Origin: Novosphingobium sp. | GTDB taxonomy: Bacteria > Pseudomonadota > Alphaproteobacteria > Sphingomonadales > Sphingomonadaceae | Length of the DNA stretch: 43,030 nucleotides | Direction: 5' to 3' | NCBI RefSeq assembly: GCF_030696665.1 | Contig: NZ_JAUYRV010000050.1 | Coordinates: 1-43,030, forward strand | Shown: positions 8,883 through 16,071 of the stretch, piece by piece | How positions within the stretch are numbered: the first letter of the stretch is position 1 | Layout of the letters: every line of letters begins with the position of its first letter | Made by a program: the position numbers and the translations under genes | Notes under the pieces: generated by a model | Database searches by the model: none | What the model saw: the letters and a program-made list of their open reading frames with translations, nothing else | What the model was told of the DNA's origin: nothing

Positions 8883-9977
8883 TCAGCGCGCCATCATCGT
8901 GCTGCGCACCAGCCGCCCGAGCAACGGCATCAGCCCCACATAGTTCGCCTTCTCATACGTCGATCCAAGCCCTAGGTGCTTGCGCAACCTGCGATGTGCC
9001 TCGTCCAGCGAGTGATAGGGCATCGACGGAAGCAGGTGGTGCAGCGCGTGATAGCGCAGCCCCACCGGTGCCCACAGCGGCGCAAGCGCAGCGGGCGGCG
9101 GCACGTTGACCGAATCGAGGTACTGCCCGGTAACGGTCATCGCCTCGCCCTCATTCTCCCACAGATGCGCCACCAGCGTGCGAATCTGGTTGAGCAGGGC
9201 GGTGAGCGAAATGACCGCAAGGCCAATCAGCAGCGGACGCCATGAATGCGTTGCACTCCATGTCACGAGGAAGATCGCCCAGACAGATGCGCCCAGTTCT
9301 TGCCAGAACACCATGCGTGCAAAGTCACCCTCAGGCGCGCGGCGGCGGAAATCGGGGTTGATCGAAAGCGACGAAGCCCGCTCCCACACCAGCTTGCGCA
9401 ACGGCGGAATCACCGCACCCAACGGCACCAGCACGGCCGAGCGGATCAGCAGGCCAATCGGCAGCAGCAACGCCGAAAGCGCGAACACCGGCAGCGACCA
9501 CGGCTTCATCAAAGCCAGCGGCAGGTATTCCGGGTCTTCCGCCGTGCCATAGCGCGTGCGCGCATGGTGCAGCGTATGAACGCCTTCATACATCAGCGAT
9601 GGAATCATCATCGGAATGCCGACAAGCAGGTTCCAGCCAAAGCGGAAGCCCGGCAGCGCAGTTTTGTGGATGTGCGTCAATTCATGGATAAACAGCAGCG
9701 CGCGATAGAGCGCCAATGCCGCAACTACGCCCGAGAGCGCGGCGACAAGGGGATTTTCCAGCAGGATCGCCCCTGCCAGTGCCGCATAGCCAAGCGCAGC
9801 CGACCCCAGCATGTCTGGCCAATAGATGTCGGGCCGTGCCGTAGCGATGTCGCGCGTCAGATCGACGGCAGCGCGGAGCATTTCCCGGTCATCAGGGGTT
9901 CCCGCAAGGCCGGGAGGGAGCGAGGCTGCTGCCTTGGTGGGCGCAGCAGCAAGTTCAAACGTATCGGTCGCAATCAT
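8883..9977 (-). CDS. Fatty acid desaturase family membrane protein
   Basis: Di-iron integral membrane desaturase/hydroxylase family. Three histidine clusters are visible: HELTH (about residues 98-102), HTLHH (134-138) and HALHH (310-314). They are separated by hydrophobic segments at about 60-95, 112-130, 165-192 and 225-265. The substrate cannot be read from the sequence; acyl lipids or another hydrophobic molecule are both possible. I chose ATG 9977 (MIATDTFELA), giving 364 residues. The frame extends 27 codons upstream to 10058, but that part is Cys/Gly-rich and overlaps a terminator-like hairpin, so it is unlikely to be coding. Confidence 0.85.
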   Translation of the reverse strand: MIATDTFELAAAPTKAAASLPPGLAGTPDDREMLRAAVDLTRDIATARPDIYWPDMLGSAALGYAALAGAILLENPLVAALSGVVAALALYRALLFIHELTHIHKTALPGFRFGWNLLVGIPMMIPSLMYEGVHTLHHARTRYGTAEDPEYLPLALMKPWSLPVFALSALLLPIGLLIRSAVLVPLGAVIPPLRKLVWERASSLSINPDFRRRAPEGDFARMVFWQELGASVWAIFLVTWSATHSWRPLLIGLAVISLTALLNQIRTLVAHLWENEGEAMTVTGQYLDSVNVPPPAALAPLWAPVGLRYHALHHLLPSMPYHSLDEAHRRLRKHLGLGSTYEKANYVGLMPLLGRLVRSTMMAR

Positions 9978-10004
9978 GCCACAAATTCCAGTATGACCCG
10001 TATC

Positions 10005-10028
10005 TGCCGGTTGAAACCGGCATTTTTT
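10005..10028 (+). terminator. Orphan intrinsic terminator between divergent genes
   Basis: TGCCGGTT (10005-10012) and AACCGGCA (10015-10022) form a compact hairpin directly followed by six T's (10023-10028). On the plus strand it stops transcription that enters from over the start of the desaturase gene, 105 nt before the next gene. No plus-strand gene ends upstream, so it may end an antisense or small RNA, or act as an attenuator of the acyltransferase gene. Confidence 0.6.
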
Positions 10029-10132
10029 GCACCGCCCAGCGCCCCCACACAGCGCCACCGGCTTGACAATATGATGATGCGGAACGCAGTCCGACCTTCA
10101 TTACCCGCTTACCCGCAAACAAAGGCAAGATC

Positions 10133-11290
10133 GTGGCCCAAGGCGAAATAATCATCACTCCCGTTTCCGGCAAGGCGGACAAGAAGGCATTCGTTGATCT
10201 GGCGTATCGTCTTAACGCAGATGATCCAAGCTGGGTGCCCCCGCTGCGGATGGAAGCCGAAGAGCTGATCACGCCGGGCAAGAACCCGTTTTTCGAACAC
10301 GCAGATGTGCAGTTGCTCCTCGCCCGTCGCGGCAGTGCCGTGGTCGGGCGCATTTCCGCCCATATCGACCGGCTGGCCATCGCGATGGACCCGTCGCAGG
10401 GCATGGGTCCGGGCACCGGCAATTGGGGCCTGCTTGAAGCCGAAGACGAAGCCGTGGCGCAGGCCCTGATCGGCAAGGCCGAAGATTGGCTGCGCGCCAA
10501 GGGCATGACCCGCGTGCTTGCACCGCTGTCCATGTCAATCTGGGAAGAGCCAGGCCAACTGGTCAAGGGCTTCGACCATCCGCCCACCGTAATGATGGGC
10601 CACCAGCCAAAGCGCTATGACGATTACATCAACGCCTTGGGCTATCAGCCCGCCAAGACGCTGAACTGCTTCGATCTGGACATTACCAACGAATTTCCAC
10701 CGCTGATCCAGCGGGTCATCCAGTCTGGCGAGAAAAACGCCAAGATCCGCATTCGCAAGGTTAAAAAGGCGAAGTTTGAACAGGAAGCAGCGCTGATCCT
10801 CGACATTCTCAATGATGCCTGGTCCGACAATTGGGGATTTGTGCCGTTCAGCGATGCCGAGATCATGTACGCCGGCAAGAAGTTCAAGCCGATCGTGCGC
10901 GAAGACCTTATCATGATTGCGGAATATGAAGGCGAGCCGGTGGCCTTCATGATGACCCTGCCCGATCTGAACGAAGTGTTGAAGCCGATGGGCGGCAGCC
11001 TGTTCCCGTTCAACTGGGCCAAACTGTTGCTGTGGCTGCGCAATCCCAAGGTGCGCACGATGCGCGTGCCGCTGATGGGCGTGCGCAAGCGGCTGCAATC
11101 CTCGCGCCTTGCCAGCCAGTTGGCCTTCATGATGATCGAAACGATCCGCCGCACGTCGGTAAGCCACTATGGCTCCACGCGCGCCGAAATCGGCTGGATC
11201 CTTGACGACAATCAGGGAATGAACGCCATTGCCGAGGCGATCAACAGCCAGATCAACAAATCCTACGTGATTTACGACAAGGCGCTCTGA
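10133..11290 (+). CDS. GNAT-like acyltransferase family protein, 385 residues
   Basis: A cytoplasmic protein belonging, as far as I can tell, to a conserved alphaproteobacterial N-acetyltransferase-like family that has often been labelled dATP pyrophosphohydrolase without good reason. It shows two GNAT-like halves: an N-terminal one (PSWVPPLR, FFEHADVQLLLARRGSAVVGRISA) and a C-terminal one (RAEIGWILDDNQGMNAIAE, ending in INKSYVIYDKAL). The substrate is unknown. It starts with GTG 10133, with AAGG a few bases upstream. It is divergent from the desaturase. Two strong terminators follow its stop, and beyond them lies the predicted EcfG-driven small RNA on the other strand. Confidence 0.8.
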   Translation: MAQGEIIITPVSGKADKKAFVDLAYRLNADDPSWVPPLRMEAEELITPGKNPFFEHADVQLLLARRGSAVVGRISAHIDRLAIAMDPSQGMGPGTGNWGLLEAEDEAVAQALIGKAEDWLRAKGMTRVLAPLSMSIWEEPGQLVKGFDHPPTVMMGHQPKRYDDYINALGYQPAKTLNCFDLDITNEFPPLIQRVIQSGEKNAKIRIRKVKKAKFEQEAALILDILNDAWSDNWGFVPFSDAEIMYAGKKFKPIVREDLIMIAEYEGEPVAFMMTLPDLNEVLKPMGGSLFPFNWAKLLLWLRNPKVRTMRVPLMGVRKRLQSSRLASQLAFMMIETIRRTSVSHYGSTRAEIGWILDDNQGMNAIAEAINSQINKSYVIYDKAL

Positions 11291-11311
11291 CGCGAACCCC
11301 GGAAATGAAAA

Positions 11312-11341
11312 CCCCGGTCGGGCATCGCTGCCCGACCGGGG
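11312..11341 (+). terminator. Strong 13-bp hairpin after the acyltransferase gene
   Basis: CCCCGGTCGGGCA (11312-11324) and TGCCCGACCGGGG (11329-11341) pair perfectly around a TCGC loop, 22 nt after the stop. There is no T-run directly after it, so it probably acts with the next hairpin or protects the 3' end. Confidence 0.65.
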
Positions 11342-11352
11342 CCGATCACCTG

Positions 11353-11388
11353 AAAAAAGGCCCCCGACGTTTCCGCCGGGGGCCTTTC
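11353..11388. terminator. Bidirectional intrinsic terminator shared by acyltransferase gene and predicted sRNA
   Basis: AAAGGCCCCCG (11356-11366) and CGGGGGCCTTT (11377-11387) form an 11-bp stem. On the plus strand TTTC follows. On the minus strand the hairpin is followed by six U's (11358-11353), which is the better terminator direction. It therefore closes the plus-strand gene and also ends any transcript coming from the minus-strand EcfG promoter. Confidence 0.85.
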
Positions 11389-11439
11389 GGGATCGTATCA
11401 CCACCGCTTGGACGGGAGGGGGGGTCTCGGCGGTGACAT
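11353..11439 (-). ncRNA. Predicted stress-induced small RNA (GsrN-like), about 87 nt
   Basis: A perfect EcfG promoter (minus strand, 11470-11446) predicts a start near 11439. An intrinsic terminator with six U's ends at 11353. Between them there is no meaningful reading frame. The 5' half can fold as CACCGC (minus strand of 11435-11430) with GCGGTG (11407-11402) enclosing a 22-nt loop that contains seven C's, U and three C's (11424-11414), an anti-Shine-Dalgarno-like motif. The 3' half is the terminator hairpin. An EcfG-controlled sRNA with an exposed C-rich 5' loop is the design of Caulobacter GsrN, which targets katG mRNA. Homology to GsrN is inference from layout, not from alignment. Confidence 0.7.
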
Positions 11440-11445
11440 CCTCTA

Positions 11446-11470
11446 AACGAGCGCACCCTTACCCGGTTCC
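11446..11470 (-). promoter_or_regulatory. EcfG-type (general stress sigma factor) promoter facing away from all protein genes
   Basis: On the minus strand this reads GGAAC - 16 nt - CGTT, matching the sigma-EcfG consensus in both boxes. It lies downstream of the FNR-like gene's stop and points toward the bidirectional terminator, so its only plausible product is the small RNA. It stands about 1.5 kb from phyR and 4.3 kb from the nepR promoter of the same type. Confidence 0.8.
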
Positions 11471-11536
11471 CTGCGCTGGAAATTTTTTTCTCTTTATTTT
11501 TCAAAGGGGATATAAGAAAATTCGAGGAATGGGACA

Positions 11537-12331
11537 CTAAATATAGGGTCTTGGTGACGGTGACGGGGCATCGAGCCTGGCAAACCTGCGCGCCTCATCC
11601 ATATCGGGAATGCGGATCGCGGACAGCGTCCAATCCACCAGCCCCAGCCGACGCAAAGCCTGCAGGCTGCGGTTGGTATGCACCAGCGACAGGCCAAGCA
11701 TGTCGGCGATCTGCCCCTGCGTCACGGTCAACGGTAGCAGGCCATTCGGAGCAAGCCCTGTATCCATGCCGCGCTGAACAAGAAACACGGCGAGCGCGAC
11801 CATGCGTTCGCGCGCGTTGCGCTGACCAAGCGAGACAATGTGCTCCTCAAGCGCCGCCTCTTCGTGCGCCGCAAGCCAGGTCAGGTCGAACGAAAGCTGC
11901 GGCTGCTGCGCGGCAAGTTCGAAGAACCGTCCCCGCGCAAAGGTGCATAGCGTCACGCTGGTGAGCGCCTCGACAGAATGACTCATTTCCTCATCAAGCG
12001 CGGCCTGAAGCCCTATAAAATCGCCCGGGAACATGAAGTTGATGATCTGCCGCCGCCCGTCCTCAAGCAGGCGCGTGCGCATCAGCACACCCGACAGAAC
12101 GGTAAACAGATGCGGCAGGCGCGCGCCTTGGGCAAAAACCTGCTCTCCTCGGGCAAAGCGCACCTCGCCCAAACGGAATGTCGCGATCCAGCCCCGCAAT
12201 TCAGACTGTGGCTGGTGCAATCCGGGGCATGCTTCAAGCGGGCACGCAAGACACGGGGCACCGCCATTGCGGATCATGTGCCCCCGTACATCTTCGTCCG
12301 ATCTTGCCGGAAGTTCGTCATCCCTCGCCAT
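11537..12331 (-). CDS. Crp/Fnr-family regulator with FNR-like cysteine set
   Basis: Transcription factor of 264 residues: cyclic-nucleotide-type beta-barrel (about 50-150), dimer helix, then a C-terminal winged helix (LTVTQGQIADMLGLSLVHTNRSLQ). Cysteines at 27, 30 and 35 (CLACPLEAC) plus C129 (SVTLCTF) match the layout of the four [4Fe-4S] ligands of FNR, although the last N-terminal spacing is four residues instead of five. An oxygen- or redox-sensing role is therefore likely but inferred. The start ATG 12331 has GGAGG directly upstream; the frame is open to 12433. It is divergent from the receiver-domain gene. The roughly 150 bp after its stop contain an AT-rich patch (11480-11520) and the sRNA promoter. 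Confidence 0.88.
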   Translation of the reverse strand: MARDDELPARSDEDVRGHMIRNGGAPCLACPLEACPGLHQPQSELRGWIATFRLGEVRFARGEQVFAQGARLPHLFTVLSGVLMRTRLLEDGRRQIINFMFPGDFIGLQAALDEEMSHSVEALTSVTLCTFARGRFFELAAQQPQLSFDLTWLAAHEEAALEEHIVSLGQRNARERMVALAVFLVQRGMDTGLAPNGLLPLTVTQGQIADMLGLSLVHTNRSLQALRRLGLVDWTLSAIRIPDMDEARRFARLDAPSPSPRPYI

Positions 12332-12478
12332 TTGCCCTCCTCGTCCAGCGACCCGATTCTGGCTTTCGACACCGTTTGAGATCTGGTCACGCCCGTATGT
12401 CAAAATCAATCCACCAGAGCACGACAATCGCACAGCCTTCAGCGCCTGCTATGTCAAAAGACAGGGTTTGTTCCCGAG

Positions 12479-12907
12479 ATGTGCACTATCGCTCGCGCCG
12501 ATCTTGTCGATGCGACGGGCCAAAAATTGGGGAATTTTCTGCAAAAACAAAGTTCTGATGGGCCGCTCGTGCTTGTAGTCGAAGACGGAATTCTTGTCGC
12601 TATGGCGATCGAGGATGCGCTGGTTGATCGTGGGATCGACGTGGCCGTCGCAACAACGTTGGCAATGGCCGAGGCACTGGTGGCTCAGCAACTGCCAGAT
12701 GCAGCACTGCTGGACCTGCAATTGCCCGATGGGCTAACGCTCGATCTTGCACGGTCACTGCACGAACGCGGCTGCGCCGTGGCGTTCAGTTCGGCCTTCG
12801 ACGCTGACGCAGTTCCTGCAAGTCACGGATTTGCCACACAATTCAGAAAGCCCGCATCGCCGGACCTTCTAAGCGATTGGGTCGTTGCGTCTTTGCATAG
12901 ATCGTAG
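12479..12907 (+). CDS. Single-domain response regulator receiver protein
   Basis: Stand-alone REC domain with no output domain. Acidic pair E35-D36 (VVEDG), phosphoacceptor D79 (LLDLQLPDG), Ser at the switch position (VAFSSAFD, S104) and Lys124 (FRKPAS) are all present. It is not of the FAT-GUY subtype. The start is uncertain: ATG 12479 gives a 30-residue preface with no Shine-Dalgarno sequence, and an internal GTG just before VLVVED would give a more typical length. It lies 83 bp upstream of phyR in the same direction, so it may act as a phosphate sink or relay for the general stress kinases, as SdrG does in Sphingomonas. That role is inference. Confidence 0.85.
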   Translation: MCTIARADLVDATGQKLGNFLQKQSSDGPLVLVVEDGILVAMAIEDALVDRGIDVAVATTLAMAEALVAQQLPDAALLDLQLPDGLTLDLARSLHERGCAVAFSSAFDADAVPASHGFATQFRKPASPDLLSDWVVASLHRS

Positions 12908-12919
12908 GATAGTTTGCAA

Positions 12920-12956
12920 GTTCCCGGCCGGGAACCGGATGGCCGTGTCGCGCGTT
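12920..12956 (+). promoter_or_regulatory. EcfG-type promoter of phyR with a 16-bp palindrome over the -35 box
   Basis: GGAAC (12931-12935), 17 nt, CGTT (12953-12956), about 35 bp upstream of the phyR start: positive autoregulation by EcfG. The -35 box is the right half of the perfect palindrome GTTCCCGGCCGGGAAC (12920-12935). The mirrored GGAAC on the minus strand has no partner CGTT, so this is not a divergent promoter. Confidence 0.8.
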
Positions 12957-12990
12957 TTGGGCGCACGATACTGACCGGGAAGGGGTACGA

Positions 12991-13785
12991 ATGTCTCTGG
13001 GTTCCAAGGTTGCCAATCAGTTGCCCTATCTGCGCCGCTATGCCCGTGCGCTGACAGGTAGCCAGTCTGCGGGCGACAGCTTCGTCCGCGCTACGCTCGA
13101 AGCCGCGCTCGCCGACGAAGAGTTGCGCGCACAAATCGGCGAAGGCCGTCCGCAACTATATCATGTCTTCAACCGCGTATGGTCGACAGCATATGTCGAA
13201 ACCACAGAACGCGCGCACGGCATGCTCGAACAACACGAAGCCGCTGCGCAAGAGCGTCTTGCCGCGATGACGCCGGCGAATCGCCAGGCGTTGCTGCTCA
13301 CCACGCTCGAAGATTTCAGCATTGATGACACGGCCTATATCATGGGGCGTGATCCGGCAGACGTTGAACTGATGGTGCAGGACGCCATTGCTGAAATCGA
13401 CAATGAATCCGCCACCTCGGTTCTGATCATCGAGGATGAACCGCTGATTTCGATGCAGCTTGAAGATCTGGTTCGCTCGCTCGGCCACGATGTGTGCGGC
13501 ATGGCTGCCACGCGCACGCAAGCGCTGGAAATCGTGCAGCGCGAACAGCCGGGCCTTGTGCTGGCAGACATTCAGCTGGCCGATGGCAGTTCCGGGCTTG
13601 ATGCGGTAGACGATATTCTGAAGCTCGGCTCCGTGCCGGTCATCTTCATCACCGCCTATCCCGAACGTCTGCTGACCGGGGACCGGCCCGAGCCGACCTA
13701 CCTGATCACCAAGCCGTTTCAGGAACAGACCGTGCGCACCGCGATCAGCCAGGCGCTGTTCTTCGGATCGAGCCGCCCGCTCTGA
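12991..13785 (+). CDS. phyR: PhyR, anti-anti-sigma response regulator of the general stress response
   Basis: 264 residues: an N-terminal sigma-factor-like domain (about 1-135, mimicking EcfG regions 2 and 4) and a C-terminal receiver domain (about 142-258). The receiver has acidic residues in IIEDEP, phosphoacceptor D193 (LADIQLADG) and Lys in ITKPF. When phosphorylated, PhyR exposes the sigma-like domain, binds NepR and frees EcfG. ATG 12991 follows a GGAAGGGG Shine-Dalgarno run. Its promoter is of the EcfG type, giving feedback. It is convergent with the HWE kinase gene across a shared terminator, and nepR-ecfG lies beyond that gene. Confidence 0.97.
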   Translation: MSLGSKVANQLPYLRRYARALTGSQSAGDSFVRATLEAALADEELRAQIGEGRPQLYHVFNRVWSTAYVETTERAHGMLEQHEAAAQERLAAMTPANRQALLLTTLEDFSIDDTAYIMGRDPADVELMVQDAIAEIDNESATSVLIIEDEPLISMQLEDLVRSLGHDVCGMAATRTQALEIVQREQPGLVLADIQLADGSSGLDAVDDILKLGSVPVIFITAYPERLLTGDRPEPTYLITKPFQEQTVRTAISQALFFGSSRPL

Positions 13786-13813
13786 CTTCAGGCCAATCGA
13801 CCATTGCATACCG

Positions 13814-13847
13814 AAAAGGGGCGTCAGCAATGCTGGCGCCCCTTTTT
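13814..13847. terminator. Bidirectional terminator between phyR and the kinase gene
   Basis: A 15-bp stem with one G-U wobble (AAAAGGGGCGTCAGC at 13814-13828 with GCTGGCGCCCCTTTT at 13832-13846) and an AAT loop. T5 follows on the plus strand and T4 on the minus strand. It serves both convergent genes. Confidence 0.92.
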
Positions 13848-13857
13848 GGCGCCCGGA

Positions 13858-15582
13858 TCAACCAAACCTTGTCGGTCGCCCCTGCCTTATCGCAAAATCC
13901 CCACGTTGCCGCACCGGGATCAGCAGGGTGCAGCGCACGCCCTCCGGTTCAAAGCGCAGATCCACCGGATGGCGCAATTCGTGGGCGACGATCTTTTCGA
14001 TAAGTTCGGTGCCAAAACCACGCTTGCGGCGCAGCTCGGGATTGATCTCCGGTCCCCCACGCTCGATCCATTCGATGCGCGCAACATCTTCGCCCGCCAT
14101 CTCCCAACGGATCGTAACGCGCCCGCTTTCAACGCTGAGCGCACCATACTTCGCCGCGTTGGTCGCCAATTCGTGCACCGCAAGGCCCAGTGAGAGCGCA
14201 TCGTTGGGAGCCAGATCGACGTCCGGACCACCCATTTCCAGATGACGCAGCACGTCTTGCGCATAAGGCGCGAGTTCTGCCTGAACCACCAGCGCCACGG
14301 GCGTCGTCCCCCAGTCCGATTGGGTCAGAAGATCGTGCGTGGCCGACAACGCGCGGATGCGCCCTTCAAGGCTGTCGGCAAAATCGCTCAAACTTGTGGC
14401 CCGGCGGCGGGTTAGCGAGATGATCGACAGCACGTTTGCCAGCGTATTCTTGACCCGGTGATTCAGTTCGCGCGTCAGCGAGTTGCGGATCGAGGACTGC
14501 TGCTCGAACCAGGCCAGGGCGATGCGGTCTTCCACCGCCTGCTGGGTCAACAGCCGCGCCAGCACCAGCAGCAGTGTTGCCACCAGCAACCCGAACAGCA
14601 GTGTCATCACCGACATGATCGAAAGCATCGGTGTTGCCGGAGCCTCAATCTCCAGCAGGAACCCATGCCCCGCAATGTCGAGTGGGCGATGCACGACGCG
14701 GCCGGAGTTTTCATCGGGGGCAATCGCGGCCATCGCCTTCATGCCAGACACCTTCATGCCGGACGCCTTCGTGCCGGACTTTGGCGCACCGTCCGGCGCA
14801 TCGAACAGCCGCACGCCGGCCCCTTGAAGACGGCGCTCATCAATCGACGATTCCAGAAACCGCTGCGCATTGAACGGCGAATAGACATATCCGCGCAGCT
14901 TCGTCGCCGGGTCGGTCTGCCCCAGCGCGAATACCGGCATGTAGACCAGAAATCCCGGCTCCCCGGCGGACTGCCGTTCCTGCTGCAGCACGACTGCGCT
15001 GGTAGCGGTCGGTTGCCCCGTGCGCTCAGCCTGGATCATTGCAGCCCGCCGCGCACTTTCGGAGAACATATCAAAACCGATGGCGCGGCGATTGCGGTCC
15101 GAATCCGGCTCGATGAACATTACCGGCACGACATGCGCCTCACCGGTCCCCGGCGCGGAGCGCACCCTGAAATCGGGCAGCCCGCCGCTGCGCATGATGG
15201 CCTCTACCGTGGGCACATCGGCGCGCCGCACTTTCATCGCCCAACCAATACCGTCGGAGCCAACGTAGCGCCCATCCAGATGCAACTGGCGGACAAACGT
15301 GCGGAACAGCGGTGCTTCAACCATCTGCTGCGTAGCAAACAGGGCCGCGCTGGAGCGCAGATAGGCCGCGTTGGCATTGGAACCACGTTCGATGCCCGAG
15401 GCGACTTCCTGCGCCACCTGGGCCATCTGCGCACGCTGGCGCTGGTCCTCCGCCCGCTCAATCGCGAACACGCTGAGCACGGTTACAGCCATCGTCAGCG
15501 CAAATATCCCCACAGGCACCCCGCGCGGCCAACGCTCATACCACCGGGCAGTGAGCTTCTTCTGGGCAAGAAGCTTCTCCAT
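13858..15582 (-). CDS. CHASE-domain HWE/HisKA_2 sensor histidine kinase (general stress response)
   Basis: 574 residues: cytoplasmic N-tail, membrane helix at about 22-42, periplasmic CHASE-type sensor (about 60-300; contains LDGRYVGSDGIGWAMKV and GYVYSPFNAQRF), second helix at about 318-345, then a kinase core. Phospho-acceptor H375 lies in LNHRVKN, the N-box is HELATNAAKYGAL (470-482), and WIE (505-507) supplies the HWE-type signature. The position between phyR and nepR-ecfG makes it the likely kinase (and/or phosphatase) of PhyR. Three copies of a five-residue unit (SGxK plus one residue, about 269-283) sit in the sensor domain. ATG 15582 is a good start; no EcfG box is seen before it. Confidence 0.92.
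   Translation of the reverse strand: MEKLLAQKKLTARWYERWPRGVPVGIFALTMAVTVLSVFAIERAEDQRQRAQMAQVAQEVASGIERGSNANAAYLRSSAALFATQQMVEAPLFRTFVRQLHLDGRYVGSDGIGWAMKVRRADVPTVEAIMRSGGLPDFRVRSAPGTGEAHVVPVMFIEPDSDRNRRAIGFDMFSESARRAAMIQAERTGQPTATSAVVLQQERQSAGEPGFLVYMPVFALGQTDPATKLRGYVYSPFNAQRFLESSIDERRLQGAGVRLFDAPDGAPKSGTKASGMKVSGMKAMAAIAPDENSGRVVHRPLDIAGHGFLLEIEAPATPMLSIMSVMTLLFGLLVATLLLVLARLLTQQAVEDRIALAWFEQQSSIRNSLTRELNHRVKNTLANVLSIISLTRRRATSLSDFADSLEGRIRALSATHDLLTQSDWGTTPVALVVQAELAPYAQDVLRHLEMGGPDVDLAPNDALSLGLAVHELATNAAKYGALSVESGRVTIRWEMAGEDVARIEWIERGGPEINPELRRKRGFGTELIEKIVAHELRHPVDLRFEPEGVRCTLLIPVRQRGDFAIRQGRPTRFG
14736..14780 (-). repeat. Three tandem 15-bp repeats inside the kinase sensor domain
   Basis: Units CCTTCATGCCAGACA, CCTTCATGCCGGACG and CCTTCGTGCCGGACT follow one another without gaps and encode SGTKA-SGMKV-SGMKA on the minus strand. 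The unit length is a multiple of three, so gain or loss of copies would keep the frame. It is probably a surface loop of variable length. Confidence 0.8.
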
Positions 15583-15720
15583 TGCGCGCTATCCATCCTC
15601 CTGTGTTGCGGCACCGCTTGTGGCAGCGGCCTGGTTAACCGCAAAGTAGCCAACAAACACCTTCATTCCATTGCATCTTTTACCCGGCAAAGGAATTGCC
15701 GATGCGAACGTTGCAGGACG

Positions 15721-15745
15721 GGAACCGACCGCCCCCTATATCGTT
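15721..15745 (+). promoter_or_regulatory. EcfG-type promoter of the nepR-ecfG operon
   Basis: GGAAC (15721-15725), 16 nt, CGTT (15742-15745). It predicts a start near 15752 and a leader of about 145 nt before nepR. It implies autoregulation of the sigma factor together with its anti-sigma factor, as known for this system. The region between 15583 and 15897 holds no gene. Confidence 0.82.
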
Positions 15746-15897
15746 CCTTATGCAAATCACTGTCGTTGGGACATCTGGCCGTCGGTTATCTGCCTTCTGG
15801 CTGGAGCGGCCCACCGACACCGTGTAGCAAACGCATCTGCCGCGCCTCAGCGGTCTTTCTTGTATTATCCCTGGAGGGGGAGGCGTTGACAGAGCGA

Positions 15898-16071
15898 ATG
15901 TCGAAAGAAGATCCAATGAACCCCGGTCAACAACAGCGGAAGGGCGGCAAGTCGCACCCTCCCGAATGGGCGGACGGGCTTAAGCGCCTGTACGATTCTG
16001 TGCTGGACGAACCGCTGCCCGATTCCTTTGCACAGCTGCTTGATAAGCTGGACGATCCATCCAATGGCTGA
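15898..16071 (+). CDS. nepR: NepR-type anti-sigma factor
   Basis: 57-residue anti-sigma factor that holds EcfG inactive until phosphorylated PhyR competes for it. The conserved core is visible as EWADGLKRLYDSVLDEPLPDSFAQLLDKLD, two helices joined by the LDEPLPD turn. I chose ATG 15898. An in-frame TTG at 15886 lies 8 nt after GGAGG and could be the true start (adding four residues), and ATG 15916 is also in frame. The stop overlaps the ecfG start by 8 nt, so the sigma and anti-sigma factors are translationally coupled. It is too short for many gene callers and sits at the 3' end of a longer open frame. Confidence 0.93.
   Translation: MSKEDPMNPGQQQRKGGKSHPPEWADGLKRLYDSVLDEPLPDSFAQLLDKLDDPSNG

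Noticed and set aside
12449..12475. GGAAC on the minus strand ahead of the FNR-like gene as an EcfG promoter
   Set aside because: 16-17 nt downstream there is CATA, not CGTT.
14458..15870. Long plus-strand open frame running into nepR
   Set aside because: Antisense of the kinase gene, low-complexity His/Arg/Gln composition. Only its last 57 codons are real, and they are reported as nepR.
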